Below, one piece after another: positions 54,993-63,923 of a DNA stretch of 64,000 bases. Made by a program: the position numbers and the translations under genes. The notes beneath the pieces are model-generated. The model saw only the letters and a program-made list of their open reading frames with translations, was not told the origin of the DNA and ran no database searches. Numbering within the stretch: the first letter of the stretch is position 1; each line of letters opens with the position of its first letter. Source of the stretch: Streptomyces sp. NBC_01210 (GTDB taxonomy: Bacteria; Actinomycetota; Actinomycetes; Streptomycetales; Streptomycetaceae); contig NZ_CP108549.1 of assembly GCF_036010325.1 (NCBI RefSeq), forward strand, positions 1,798,001-1,862,000. The letters are read 5' to 3'.

Positions 54993-55922
54993 GTGAGACG
55001 CAGACACAGAGCCCCGGCCGCGCCGCTCCCCCAGCGCGCCGGGATCGACCCGGTGCGGCTGCGGCTGCCCGCCGATCCGGACGGCGCCTGGGCGACGGTG
55101 CGCGACCATCTCGCCGGGCGGTACGCCGACGCCATCGGCGCCGAAACCGTCGACGCGATGTTCCGCGAGGGCCGCATCGTCGGTACGGACGGTCCTGTCG
55201 CCGCCGACGAGCCCTACACCGCCGGCCGGTATCTCTGGTTCCACCGGGACTTCGCCCCCGAGGAGCCCGTCCCCTTCGAGGTCGGGATCGTCCACCGCGA
55301 CGAGCGTCTCGTGATCGCCGACAAGCCCCACTTCCTCGCCACCACGCCGCGCGGCCGGCACATCACCGAGACGGCGCTCGCCCGGCTGCGCCGCGATCTG
55401 GAACTGCCCGAGCTGCAGCCCGCGCACCGTCTCGACCGGCTGACCGCGGGGCTTGCGCTCTTCGTCGTACGGCCCGGGGACCGGGGCGCGTACCAGACGC
55501 TGTTCCGGGACCGGGAGGTCCGCAAGGAGTACGAGGCGGTGGCACCGTACAACCCGGCGGTGGCGCTGCCCCGCACGGTACGCAGCAGGATCGTGAAGGA
55601 GCGCGGGGTGATGGCCGCGCGCGAGGAGCCGGGCGAGCCGAACAGCGAGAGCCGGATCGAACTGCTCGAGCACCGCGCCGGGCTCGGCCGGTACCGGCTG
55701 CTCCCGGCCACCGGCCGCACGCATCAGCTGCGGGTCCATATGAACAGCCTGGGGCTGCCGCTCCTGAACGACCCGGTCTATCCGGTCGTCCAGGAGGCGG
55801 GGCCCGACGACTACTCCCGTCCCCTTCAACTCCTGGCGAAAGTGCTGGAGTTCACCGACCCGGTGACGGGAGAGCCGTACCGCTTCGAGAGCAGGCAACG
55901 ACTGACTCAGTGGCCCCTCTGA
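54993..55922 (+). CDS. RluA-family pseudouridine synthase
   Basis: RNA-modifying enzyme of 309 residues that isomerises uridine in rRNA or tRNA. The active-site motif is HRLDRLTAGLALFV (catalytic Asp). Supporting motifs are GIVHRDERLVIADKPHFLAT and GRTHQLRVHMNSLGLPLLND. An S4-like N-terminal part (~10-75) precedes the catalytic domain. The GTG at 54993 gives the expected length; a start further upstream would add ~47 residues with no similarity. The target uridine is unknown. The 3' end overlaps the convergent hydrolase gene by 16 bp. Confidence 0.9.
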   Translation: MRRRHRAPAAPLPQRAGIDPVRLRLPADPDGAWATVRDHLAGRYADAIGAETVDAMFREGRIVGTDGPVAADEPYTAGRYLWFHRDFAPEEPVPFEVGIVHRDERLVIADKPHFLATTPRGRHITETALARLRRDLELPELQPAHRLDRLTAGLALFVVRPGDRGAYQTLFRDREVRKEYEAVAPYNPAVALPRTVRSRIVKERGVMAAREEPGEPNSESRIELLEHRAGLGRYRLLPATGRTHQLRVHMNSLGLPLLNDPVYPVVQEAGPDDYSRPLQLLAKVLEFTDPVTGEPYRFESRQRLTQWPL

Positions 55923-56545
55923 ATCCACTCCACGAGCTGAGGTGACTCGTCTCCGACAGTGGTCGCTTCGCCATGGCCGGTGCGCACAACGGTCTGCGGC
56001 GGCAGTGTGAACAGCCGGTCCCGGATCGAGTCGATGATCGTCGGGAAATGCGAGAAGGACCGGCCGGTGGCGCCGGGGCCGCCCTGGAAGAGCGTGTCGC
56101 CGGTGAAGACCGTGGACAGCTCGGGCGCGTAGAGGCATACGGCACCGGGAGCATGGCCGGGTGTGTGCAATACGCGCAGCCGCGTCCCGGCCACTTCCAG
56201 CACCTGGCCGTCGACGAGTTCGCCGTCGGGGGCGCGGTCCGGGTGCGTCTGCTTCCACAGCGGCAGGTCGTCGGCGTGGAGCAGGATCGGCGCGCCGGTG
56301 GCGGCGGCGAGGGCGGGAGCGGCGTCGATGTGGTCGTTGTGCGCGTGGGTGCAGACGATGGCGCGCAGCGTACGGCCGCCGAGCGTATCGAGGATGGCCG
56401 CGGCGTCATGGGCGGCGTCGATGACGATCGCCTCCTGGTCGTCGCCGACAATCCAGACGTTGTTGTCGACGTCCCAGGTGCCGCCGTCGAGCGAGAAGGT
56501 GCCGGAGGTGACCAGATGGTCGATCCTGCAGTTCCGGGGGTTCAT
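55907..56545 (-). CDS. Metallo-beta-lactamase-fold hydrolase linked to mycothiol-dependent formaldehyde oxidation
   Basis: Cytoplasmic MBL-fold enzyme of 212 residues. THAHNDHID (H-x-H-x-D-H) binds two metals; further ligands are HTPGHAPG, FTGDTLF and GHGEA. It is a glyoxalase II-like thioester hydrolase by fold. The start ATG shares a base with the stop of the dehydrogenase gene (TGATG), so translation is coupled. It may hydrolyse S-formyl-mycothiol made by the neighbour; this is inference from context. Confidence 0.9.
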   Translation of the reverse strand: MNPRNCRIDHLVTSGTFSLDGGTWDVDNNVWIVGDDQEAIVIDAAHDAAAILDTLGGRTLRAIVCTHAHNDHIDAAPALAAATGAPILLHADDLPLWKQTHPDRAPDGELVDGQVLEVAGTRLRVLHTPGHAPGAVCLYAPELSTVFTGDTLFQGGPGATGRSFSHFPTIIDSIRDRLFTLPPQTVVRTGHGEATTVGDESPQLVEWIQRGH

Positions 56546-57630
56546 CAGAACTGCACCACCGAACGCAGTACGTCACCCTCGTGCATCCGGGCGAAGGCCT
56601 TCTCGATGTCGCCGAGTCCGATGGTCTCGGTCACGAACGCGCCGAGGTCGATACGGCCCTGCTGATGGAGGTCGATGAGCATCGGGAAGTCACGGGACGG
56701 CAGACAGTCGCCGTACCAGGAGGACTTGAGCGCGCCGCCGCGGCCGAAGACGTCGAGGAGCGGCAGCTCCAGTTTCATCTCGGGCGTCGGCACGCCGACG
56801 AGAACGACCGTGCCGGCCAGGTCACGGGCGTAGAAGGCCTGTTCGTACGTCTCCGGTCGGCCGACCGCCTCGATGACGACGTCGGCGCCGAAGCCTCCGG
56901 TGAGCTCGCGGATCGCCTCGACGGCGTCGCCGGAACGGGAGTTGACGGTGTGGGTTGCGCCCATCTTCTTCGCCGTCTCGAGCTTGCGGTCGTCGATGTC
57001 GACGGCGATGATGCGGGCCGCGCCCGCCAGGCGTGCCCCGACGACGGCCGCGTCGCCCACGCCGCCGCAGCCGATGACCGCGACGGAGTCACCGCGGCCG
57101 ACCTGGCCGGTGTTGATGGCGGCACCGATGCCGGCCATCACCCCGCAGCCCAGCAGACCCGCGACAGCCGGCGAGACCGCCGGGTCGACCTTCGTGCACT
57201 GGCCGGCGGCGACCAGGGTCTTCTCGGCGAAGGCGCCGATGCCGAGCGCCGGGGAGAGCTCGGTGCCATCGGTCAGCGTCATCTTCTGCTCGGCGTTGTG
57301 CGTGGCGAAGCAGTACCAGGGGCGGCCGCGCAGACAGGCGCGACAATGTCCGCACACGGCACGCCAGTTGAGGACGACGAAGTCGCCGGGAGCGACGTCC
57401 GTGACGCCCGCGCCGACCGACTCCACCACTCCCGCGGCCTCATGCCCGAGCAGGAAGGGGAAGTCGTCGTTGATCGCGCCCTGCTTGTAGTGCAGATCGG
57501 TGTGGCAGACGCCGCACGCCTGCACCTTCACCACGGCCTCTCCGGGTCCGGGGTCGGGGACGATGATCGTCTCGACCCGTACCGGCTCGTTCTTCCCTGG
57601 CGCGACCACGCCCTGCACCTGCTGCGACAT
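56545..57630 (-). CDS. mscR: S-(hydroxymethyl)mycothiol dehydrogenase (formaldehyde/nitrosomycothiol)
   Basis: Zinc-dependent class III-type alcohol dehydrogenase of 361 residues that oxidises the formaldehyde-mycothiol adduct and can reduce S-nitrosomycothiol. Catalytic zinc ligands are in ACGVCHTD (Cys) and GHEAAG (His/Glu); the structural zinc site is [15 protein letters not shown]. The NAD loop is [11 protein letters not shown]. Mycothiol is also made by the ligase encoded at 40502-41731. The ATG at 57630 starts the family fold. The upstream IS30 insertion lies beyond its control region. Confidence 0.93.
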   Translation of the reverse strand: MSQQVQGVVAPGKNEPVRVETIIVPDPGPGEAVVKVQACGVCHTDLHYKQGAINDDFPFLLGHEAAGVVESVGAGVTDVAPGDFVVLNWRAVCGHCRACLRGRPWYCFATHNAEQKMTLTDGTELSPALGIGAFAEKTLVAAGQCTKVDPAVSPAVAGLLGCGVMAGIGAAINTGQVGRGDSVAVIGCGGVGDAAVVGARLAGAARIIAVDIDDRKLETAKKMGATHTVNSRSGDAVEAIRELTGGFGADVVIEAVGRPETYEQAFYARDLAGTVVLVGVPTPEMKLELPLLDVFGRGGALKSSWYGDCLPSRDFPMLIDLHQQGRIDLGAFVTETIGLGDIEKAFARMHEGDVLRSVVQF

Positions 57631-57751
57631 AGAGAACCTGCCCTTCTTCGCACGTGAAGTCGACCACCACTATGGACTGTCACGGCGCGGGCCACGGTCC
57701 GCACCACGGCTGACGGTACGAGAACGGCCCCCACGATCCTTCAGTTCTAGC

Positions 57752-59060
57752 GGTCGTTGCAACACCCCAGTTCAAGGGGTGCGATGGACTTCGAGATTCG
57801 CAAGAACAGGAAGTCGCAGGGGCGCAAGCCGTTGCTCCGTGAGCGGGCCGCATACTTCCAGCTCATGGAGCAGGGCTACAGCACCCGGGAAGCGGCCCGG
57901 ATCGTCGGCATCGACCGCCGTACGGGCAAGAAGTGGCGTAACGGTCACCAAAGGGGCCGCAAGGCGGTCCCTCCGATCTACCAGGAACCCGGGCAGACGC
58001 CCGGGCCGCCGGGGCCGGAGGGACCGCCTCCTGCTCCGTCGCGGTATCTCCAGGAGCACGACCGCATTCACATCGCCGACCGGCTGCGTGAGAAGGCGTC
58101 CGTCCGGCAGATCGCCGCCGAGCTGGGCCGCAGCCCGTCCACCATCAGCCGCGAGATACGCCGCAACCGGCGGACCATGCCCAAAGGGGGCTGGTACTAC
58201 CGGCCGCACACCGCCCAGGCCCGGGCCGACGCCCGCCGGCCCCGCCCCAAGACCGGCAAGATCGGCCAGAACCCCGAACTGCGGGACTTCATCCAGGACC
58301 ACCTCACGATGCGGTGGAGCCCTGAGCAGATCTGCCAGGCTCTGCGGGCACGCTTCCCTGACCGGCCGGAGATGCACGTGACCCACGAGACCGTCTACCA
58401 GGCCCTCTACGTCCAGGGCCGCGGCGAACTCCGCCGGGAACTGGCCCGCTCCCTGCGCACCGGCCGGGCCCGCCGGCGCCCGCAGCGCCAGGCCCACAAG
58501 CGCATCTCCCGCGCCATCAAGGACATGGTCCTGATCAGCGAACGCCCCGCCGAAGCCGCCGACCGGGCCGTCCCCGGCCACTGGGAGGGCGACCTCATCA
58601 TCGGCAAGGACGGACGCTCGGCCATCGGCACCCTGGTCGAACGGTCCACCCGCTACGTGATGCTCGTGCACCTGCCGACCGGCCACAGCGCCATCGCCAC
58701 CCGCAACGCGCTCGCCACTACCGTCCAGACCCTCCCGCCGCATCTGTGGCGGTCCCTGACCTGGGACCAGGGCTCAGAGATGGCAGCCCACCGCGCCTTC
58801 ACCGTCGCCACCGACATCCCGGTCTACTTCTGCGACCCAGCCAGCCCCTGGCAGCGCGGGTCGAACGAGAACACGAACGGCCTGCTGCGGCAGTACTTCC
58901 CCAAGGGCACCGACCTGAGCGCCCATACCCCCGACCACCTGGAAACGGTGGCCGCCGAACTCAACAGCCGCCCACGCAAAACGCTCGGCTGGGAAACCCC
59001 AGCCGAGCGCCTCGCTAAGCTACTGGACCTAGCCAGCTGACCAGCAGTGTTGCAACGACC
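57752..59060 (+). mobile_element. IS30-family insertion sequence
   Basis: A complete element of 1,309 bp bounded by perfect 14-bp terminal inverted repeats GGTCGTTGCAACAC (57752-57765) and GTGTTGCAACGACC (59047-59060). It encodes one intact transposase. The left flank is CTAGC; no target-site duplication is evident. It lies between the mycothiol-dehydrogenase gene and the amino-acid permease gene and interrupts no recognised gene. Confidence 0.88.
57784..59040 (+). CDS. IS30-family transposase
   Basis: 418-residue DDE transposase. The N-terminal part has two helix-turn-helix segments (YSTREAARIVGIDRRTGKKW; SVRQIAAELGRSPSTISREI). The catalytic domain shows GHWEGDLIIG (first Asp), LTWDQGSEM (second Asp) and GSNENTNGLLRQYFP (Glu), the IS30 DDE pattern. 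The ATG at 57784 is preferred; an in-frame upstream start at 57757 lies in the terminal repeat. No frameshift is seen, so the element may be active. Confidence 0.92.
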   Translation: MDFEIRKNRKSQGRKPLLRERAAYFQLMEQGYSTREAARIVGIDRRTGKKWRNGHQRGRKAVPPIYQEPGQTPGPPGPEGPPPAPSRYLQEHDRIHIADRLREKASVRQIAAELGRSPSTISREIRRNRRTMPKGGWYYRPHTAQARADARRPRPKTGKIGQNPELRDFIQDHLTMRWSPEQICQALRARFPDRPEMHVTHETVYQALYVQGRGELRRELARSLRTGRARRRPQRQAHKRISRAIKDMVLISERPAEAADRAVPGHWEGDLIIGKDGRSAIGTLVERSTRYVMLVHLPTGHSAIATRNALATTVQTLPPHLWRSLTWDQGSEMAAHRAFTVATDIPVYFCDPASPWQRGSNENTNGLLRQYFPKGTDLSAHTPDHLETVAAELNSRPRKTLGWETPAERLAKLLDLAS

Positions 59061-59107
59061 CCTCGAATTCGCCGGCGCGCGGGGGCCGTTCTCCTGGAAT
59101 GATTCGG

Positions 59108-60568
59108 TCAGGCGTCCTGGCGCTCCTGCGCGATGGCGCTCACCCGGCCGCGGACCAGGTACCAGCCACCGACCAGCGCCGCCGCGATCAGCGGCAGGAA
59201 CATCACGGTCGTACGGCCCACACCGCCGCCCCACCACATCAGGAAGGCCACGGTGGCGAGGAAGAACAGCGTGACGATCTGGGTGTACGGGGCCCAGGGC
59301 AGCCGGTAGGCGGGGCGGGTGACCCGGCCGTCCTGCGCGCGGTGCCAGAACAGCAGCGAACAGAGCATGATCATGCCCCAGGTGCCGAGAATGCCGATCG
59401 ACGCCAGGTTCAGGACGATCTCGAAGGCCTGGCCGGGCACGACATAGTTGAGCGCAACGCCCAGCACACCGAAGCCTGCGGTCAGCAGGATGCCGCCGTA
59501 GGGCACCTGGCCCTTGTTCATCCGGCCGGTGAACTTGGGTGCGGAACCCGACAGCGCCATGGAGCGCAGGATGCGGCCGGTGGAGTACAGGCCGGAGTTC
59601 AGGCTGGAGAGCGCCGCGGTCAGTACCACGAGGTTCATCACGCCGGCCGCACCCGGGACGCCGAGCTTGTCCATGACGGTGACGAAGGGGCTCTGGTCGC
59701 CGGAGTACGCCGTGTACGGGAGGAGCAGCGCGAGCAGCACCACCGAGCCGACGTAGAACAGACCGACACGCCACATGATCGAGTTGATCGCCTTGGGCAT
59801 GATCTTCTCGGGGCTCTCGGTCTCACCCGCGGCGACGCCGCACAGCTCGACGGAGGCGTACGCGAAGACGACGCCCTGGATCACCAGCAGCATCGGCAGC
59901 ATGCCCGTCGGGAAGATGCCGCCGTTGTCGGTGATGGTGGAGAAGCCGGGGGTGTGGCCGTCGACCGGGTGCTGGGTGACCACCAGGAAGATGCCGACAA
60001 TCATGAAGGCGACCAGCGCGGCGACCTTGATGATCGCGAACCAGAACTCCATCTCACCGAAGTACTTCACCGAGATGAGGTTCGCGGTGAGGACGACGGC
60101 GAGTGCGATCAGCGCGAGGACCCACTGCGGGATATCGCTGAACATGGCCCAGAAGTGGGCGTAGGTGGCGGCCGCGGTGATGTCGGCGATCGCGGTGGTC
60201 GACCAGTTGAGGAAGTAGAGCCAGCCGGCCGCGAAGGCGCCCTTCTCGCCCATGAACTCACGGGCGTACGAGACGAAGGCACCGGATGAGGGGCGGTAGA
60301 GGACCAGCTCGCCGAGCGCACGGACGACGAAGAAGGCGAAGACACCACAGACCGCGTAGGCGATGGCCAGCGAAGGACCCGCGCCGGCCATTCGGCCGCC
60401 CGCGCCGAGGAACAGGCCGGTGCCTATCGCTCCGCCGATGGCGATCATGTTGATGTGGCGGGACTTGAGGTCCTTGCTGTAGCCGGCGTCGCCGGCGTCG
60501 ACGTGGGGGGAGCTCTTCGCCGGTGCCCCGGCGGCGAGCGTTTCGGCCGCAGTGGTGCGGTCACTCAT
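59108..60568 (-). CDS. Amino-acid permease (APC family)
   Basis: Cytoplasmic-membrane transporter of 486 residues with about 12 hydrophobic segments. The family signature at the first helix is NMIAIGGAIGTGLFLGAGG; further marks are SSGAFVSYAREFMG and GETESPEKIMPKAINS. It resembles the GabP/AnsP/ProY branch for neutral or amide amino acids; the substrate cannot be fixed. The ATG at 60568 begins a hydrophilic N-terminus of ~35 residues. It has no obvious operon partner; gntR ends 237 bp upstream on the same strand. Confidence 0.92.
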   Translation of the reverse strand: MSDRTTAAETLAAGAPAKSSPHVDAGDAGYSKDLKSRHINMIAIGGAIGTGLFLGAGGRMAGAGPSLAIAYAVCGVFAFFVVRALGELVLYRPSSGAFVSYAREFMGEKGAFAAGWLYFLNWSTTAIADITAAATYAHFWAMFSDIPQWVLALIALAVVLTANLISVKYFGEMEFWFAIIKVAALVAFMIVGIFLVVTQHPVDGHTPGFSTITDNGGIFPTGMLPMLLVIQGVVFAYASVELCGVAAGETESPEKIMPKAINSIMWRVGLFYVGSVVLLALLLPYTAYSGDQSPFVTVMDKLGVPGAAGVMNLVVLTAALSSLNSGLYSTGRILRSMALSGSAPKFTGRMNKGQVPYGGILLTAGFGVLGVALNYVVPGQAFEIVLNLASIGILGTWGMIMLCSLLFWHRAQDGRVTRPAYRLPWAPYTQIVTLFFLATVAFLMWWGGGVGRTTVMFLPLIAAALVGGWYLVRGRVSAIAQERQDA

Positions 60569-60805
60569 GGAGAAGTTCGCCTTCGTGAGGGGAGGGGTGG
60601 GCGTCCCGGCCGTAACCGGTGGGGGGTGGTCACCCTGTTATGGCCCGAGGGCACATAACCCGGAACATAATCAGGGCAACCCTGCGATTTTGGCAGTGGC
60701 CTAGGTCACGCAGGAATAGATCTGAGGTGTTTCAGAGGTTACGGCCCAGTAAACCAAGGTCGCGCACGCACTCGCCTCGTCGGGGATGCGGCGGCGCCGG
60801 ACGCC

Positions 60806-61507
60806 TCAGGGCGCCAGCACATCCAGTTCCGCGAGCGCCCCGACCGAGATCTGGCGGGTGATCTCCTCGGCCCGGACCGCGTCGCCCTCGCGGACCGCCT
60901 CGGCGACCTGGACATGCAGGGTCACGGCCGCCGGATCGGGGTCGTCGAACATCACCCGGTGGTGCGTACGGCCGGCGAGGACCTCGGCGACCACATCTCC
61001 GAGCCGCGCGAACATCTCGTTGCCGGAGGCGTTGAGCACGACACGGTGGAAGGCGATGTCGTGCTTCAGATATCCCTCGAGCTGGTGTCCGCGCGAGGTG
61101 GCGACCATGCCCAGGGCGCACTCGGTAAGTTCGGCGCACTGCTCGGGGGTGGCGTTGTGCGCGGCGAGCCCGGCCGCGACCGGCTCGACGGCCGAGCGCA
61201 GCACGGTCAGTGAGCGCAGCTGGCGCGGGCGATCGGTGCCGGCCAGCCGCCAGCGGATGACCCGCGGGTCGTAGACGTTCCACTCCTCGGTCGGGCGGAC
61301 GGTCACACCGACCCGGCGCCGGGACTCCACGAGGTGCATCGACTCCAGGACCCGGACCACTTCGCGGACGACGGTGCGCGAGACATCGAAGCGCTGTGCC
61401 ACCTCGTCCGTGCGCAACACGCTGCCCTGTGGATATTCGCCCGCGGTGATCGCGAGGCCCAGGTTGTCCAGCACATGGGCATGGAGGCCCCGGCCCTCAG
61501 TGGTCAT
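60806..61507 (-). CDS. gntR: Gluconate operon regulator GntR (FCD type)
   Basis: FadR/FCD-type regulator of 233 residues: winged helix-turn-helix (~10-75, VLRTDEVAQRFDVSRTVVRE, ESRRRVGVTVRP) and a helical ligand domain with metal-binding His (HDIAFHRVVL, HVQVAEAV). It is divergent from gntK. A 9-bp inverted repeat between them is its likely operator. TACTCT lies 6 bp before the ATG at 61507 with no ribosome site, so it is probably leaderless. Gluconate or 6-phosphogluconate is the expected effector. Confidence 0.9.
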   Translation of the reverse strand: MTTEGRGLHAHVLDNLGLAITAGEYPQGSVLRTDEVAQRFDVSRTVVREVVRVLESMHLVESRRRVGVTVRPTEEWNVYDPRVIRWRLAGTDRPRQLRSLTVLRSAVEPVAAGLAAHNATPEQCAELTECALGMVATSRGHQLEGYLKHDIAFHRVVLNASGNEMFARLGDVVAEVLAGRTHHRVMFDDPDPAAVTLHVQVAEAVREGDAVRAEEITRQISVGALAELDVLAP

Positions 61508-61543
61508 GGGGCAAGAGTACGGGCCACGATTCGGGAACGAAAA

Positions 61544-61582
61544 GTATGACGTTTAGATCTCAACCTCTTGAATACGTCATAC
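61544..61582. promoter_or_regulatory. GntR operator pair in the gntR-gntK divergent region
   Basis: GTATGACGT (61544-61552) and its exact complement ACGTCATAC (61574-61582) are separated by 21 bp. Including neighbours, each half reads RGTATGACGTWT. The spacing puts the arm centres 30 bp (about three helical turns) apart, on one face of the DNA. Confidence 0.65.
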
Positions 61583-61639
61583 CTAATGGGTTTTCAGTAG
61601 CGCGACGGACCGATGTCGACGAAGACAGCGAGGCACGTA

Positions 61640-62149
61640 ATGAGCACCCCCCAGGTCGTCGTGGTGATGGGCGTGGCAGGCACCGGCAAGACCACGATCG
61701 GTCCCCTGCTCGCCGCCGCACTGGGCGTCCCGTACGCCGAGGGCGACGATTTCCATCCCCCGGCGAACATCGCCAAGATGTCGGCCGGCACCCCGCTGGA
61801 CGACGCGGACCGCCGGCCCTGGCTCGATGCCATCGGGCAGTGGGCGCACGGCAGGGCGGGCCTCGGCGGAGTGGTGTCCAGCTCCGCGCTCAAGCGGGTC
61901 TACCGCGACCGGCTGCGGGCCGCCGCGCCCGGTGCCGTCTTCCTCCATCTCACGGGCGACCGGACGCTCGTCGAGCGCCGGATGTCCGAGCGCAAGGGCC
62001 ACTTCATGCCCGCCGCGCTGCTGGACTCGCAGTTCGCCACGCTCCAGCCGCTCGGGGACGACGAGGCGGGCGTCGCCGTCGATGTGTCCGGCACTCCGCA
62101 AGAGATAACCGAACGGGCCGTCGCCGCGCTGCGCCGGCTCGAGAGCTAA
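61640..62149 (+). CDS. gntK: Gluconokinase
   Basis: Phosphorylates D-gluconate to 6-phosphogluconate with ATP. The 169-residue P-loop kinase has Walker A GVAGTGKT near the N-terminus and the gluconokinase motifs YAEGDDFHPPANIAKMSAGT, PLDDADRRPWLDA and ERKGHFMP. The ATG at 61640 is preferred because GAGG lies 6 bp before it. The gntP remnant follows after 12 bp. Confidence 0.94.
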   Translation: MSTPQVVVVMGVAGTGKTTIGPLLAAALGVPYAEGDDFHPPANIAKMSAGTPLDDADRRPWLDAIGQWAHGRAGLGGVVSSSALKRVYRDRLRAAAPGAVFLHLTGDRTLVERRMSERKGHFMPAALLDSQFATLQPLGDDEAGVAVDVSGTPQEITERAVAALRRLES

Positions 62150-62161
62150 GGAATCGCCACC

Positions 62162-62455
62162 GTGACCAGTCTCAGCGTCGAGACGCTGGCAGCGGACGCC
62201 ACCGAAACGATCACTTCGGCCGGCAACGCGCAGTTGGGCATCGCCGTCCTCGCGGGCATCGCCGTCATCGTCCTTCTCATCACCAAGTTCAAGCTCCATG
62301 CCGTCTTCAGCCACGTCAACGACGCCGGATTCTGGCTGGTGAAGGAGTACTTCGGAATGACCGTCGGCCAGACGATCAAGACCTGGTCGGTGATGGAGAC
62401 GATCATCTCCGTGGTCGGCCTCGGCTTCGTACTGCTGCTGTCACTCGTCCTCTAG
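62162..62455 (+). pseudogene. gntP: Internally deleted gluconate permease gntP
   Basis: 97-residue frame that joins the extreme N-terminus of a GntP gluconate:H+ symporter (NAQLGIAVLAGIAVIVLLIT, KFKLHA) to its extreme C-terminus (FSHVNDAGFWLVKEYFGMTV, GQTIKTWSVMETIISVVGLG, FVLLLSLVL). GntP proteins are ~450-470 residues, so about 360-370 residues are missing, in frame, at about position 62308. Start, ribosome site region and stop are intact. The product can keep at most two or three membrane helices and cannot transport gluconate. It follows gntK by 12 bp. Confidence 0.85.
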
Positions 62456-63115
62456 ACGGTCGTCCAGCCACAGCGGGTGTTCCTGCTCGGCCCACGGACG
62501 CTCGACCGACCCGGTACGCATACCCCTCCGTGCCTCCGGGTCGGCGAGCGCCATGCCGATATGTCCGGCCAGCACGATGCCGACGGTCAGCGAAAGCCAG
62601 TCATGGACGAAAGTCGCGCTGGTCCGCCACACCAGTGGTGTCAGGTGGGTGAACCACATCAGCAGCCCGGTCGCCAGCATCACCAGCACCGCGCCCGCGA
62701 TCCACGCCGAGTACACCTTCTGCCCGGCGTTGAACTTGCCCGCAGGACGGGACTCGGGACGGCGGTCGCGCCGACGGGCCGCACGCAGCCACGTCCGGTC
62801 GTGCGGCCCGAAGCGGTTCAGCCTGCGCAGATCGGCTCGGAAGGCGGGCGAGGCGAGACCGAGCAGAAACGGCACGGGCAGCAGCAGCCCGGCCCACTCA
62901 TGGACGGTGACCACCAGATAGCGGCGGCCGACGAGTTCGGCGATCTGGGGTACGTACAGAGCCGCGGCGGTCGCCACACACAGCAGCATCAGCGCGGCGG
63001 TCGTGCGGTGCACCCAGCGCTCGGCGCGGCTGAACCGCCGTACCCGCGCGGGCCGTTCAGACAGTGGGGGTGTCGGTGCGGCCGTTGGACCGGCCGACCC
63101 AGGCGTCGACGTCAT
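62441..63115 (-). CDS. Cytochrome b-type membrane subunit
   Basis: 224-residue membrane protein of the cytochrome b561/YedZ-like group with four hydrophobic segments (~41-61, ~70-90, ~140-160, ~175-195). His residues in RWVHRTT, TVHEWAG, THLTPL and FVHDWLSL and HIGMAL could bind two b-type hemes. Its partner is the sulfite-oxidase-like protein encoded just upstream, whose end overlaps its start by 59 bp. The pair would move electrons between the quinone pool and the exported molybdoprotein. The 3' end overlaps the gntP remnant by 15 bp. Confidence 0.82.
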   Translation of the reverse strand: MTSTPGSAGPTAAPTPPLSERPARVRRFSRAERWVHRTTAALMLLCVATAAALYVPQIAELVGRRYLVVTVHEWAGLLLPVPFLLGLASPAFRADLRRLNRFGPHDRTWLRAARRRDRRPESRPAGKFNAGQKVYSAWIAGAVLVMLATGLLMWFTHLTPLVWRTSATFVHDWLSLTVGIVLAGHIGMALADPEARRGMRTGSVERPWAEQEHPLWLDDRLEDE

Positions 63116-63782
63116 AGCCCCGCTCCTCCCAGTAGCCGGGCCGGATGCCGTTGGTGACGGTGATCCCGGAGAGCCATTTCGCCGACTTGTAGAAGTACAT
63201 CGGCGCGACATAGAGCCGGACCGGGCCGCCGTGGGAGTGGCTGACCGGCCTGTCCTGCATCTGCAGGGCCACCAGCACATCGTCGCGGCGGGCCTGCGGC
63301 AGGGTCAGGCTCTCGCTGTACGTGCCGTCGAAGCAGTTGAAGCGGATCGCCTTGGCCTCGGGGCGTACGCCCGCGGCGTCCAGCAGCAGCGACAGCTTGA
63401 CGCCCGCGAACGGGGTGTCGGGGACCCGCCAGCCGGTGACGCACTGCACGTCGCGTACGACCCGGGTCTGCGGCAGCTTGCGCAGCGCGTCCAGGGTGTA
63501 GGTCGCCGGACGGTCGACCAGACCGTCGACGGTCAGCCGGTAGCTCTGCTCGTCCTTGTGCGGTACGGAGGAGGCGACCGAGTAATAGCGGAAGCCGCCG
63601 CCGTTGGGCAGCAGCCCGCTCAGACCGGTCGGATCCTTGTCCGAGGCCGCGCCGAGGAAGGACTCGAGCCCGCGCTGCAGATACGGCGCCGCCAGGACTC
63701 CGGTCGCGCCGAGGCCGAGCATGCCGAGCACCAAGCGGCGCCCGACGGGCGCGCCCTCTTCGTCGGAGTGGTGTGTGGTCAC
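63057..63782 (-). CDS. Exported sulfite-oxidase-family molybdopterin protein
   Basis: 241-residue protein of the sulfite oxidase/MsrP (YedY) family. GRRLVLGMLGLGATGVLAAP is a Tat-like signal with paired Arg, so the folded cofactor-loaded protein is exported. DVQCVTGW gives the Cys ligand of molybdenum; CFDGTYSESLTLPQARRDDV and HGGPVRLYVAPMYFYKSAKW are family motifs. The GTG at 63782 is preferred; the upstream in-frame start lies far from a ribosome site. The substrate is unknown. It is coupled to the cytochrome b gene. Confidence 0.88.
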   Translation of the reverse strand: MTTHHSDEEGAPVGRRLVLGMLGLGATGVLAAPYLQRGLESFLGAASDKDPTGLSGLLPNGGGFRYYSVASSVPHKDEQSYRLTVDGLVDRPATYTLDALRKLPQTRVVRDVQCVTGWRVPDTPFAGVKLSLLLDAAGVRPEAKAIRFNCFDGTYSESLTLPQARRDDVLVALQMQDRPVSHSHGGPVRLYVAPMYFYKSAKWLSGITVTNGIRPGYWEERGYDVDAWVGRSNGRTDTPTV

Positions 63783-63861
63783 CCTTCGATTCGAACACCA
63801 CGGAAGCGTGGATGCCAGGAAAATCGGCCGCACGTCAGACTTTCGTCACACTGGCGCTTTT

Positions 63862-63920
63862 CGGGGGCTCCGCTCCCCGACCCCCGCTCCTCAATCGCAG
63901 AGGGACTTGATCTGCCCGGG
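63862..63920. repeat. Dispersed intergenic repeat, copy 2
   Basis: CGGGGGCTCCGCTCCCCGAC, then CCTCAATCGC and ..GGACTTGATC, ending GCCCGGG. It is the same pattern as 26509-26570. It lies just after the end of the partial flavoprotein gene. Confidence 0.7.
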
Positions 63921-63923
63921 CGA

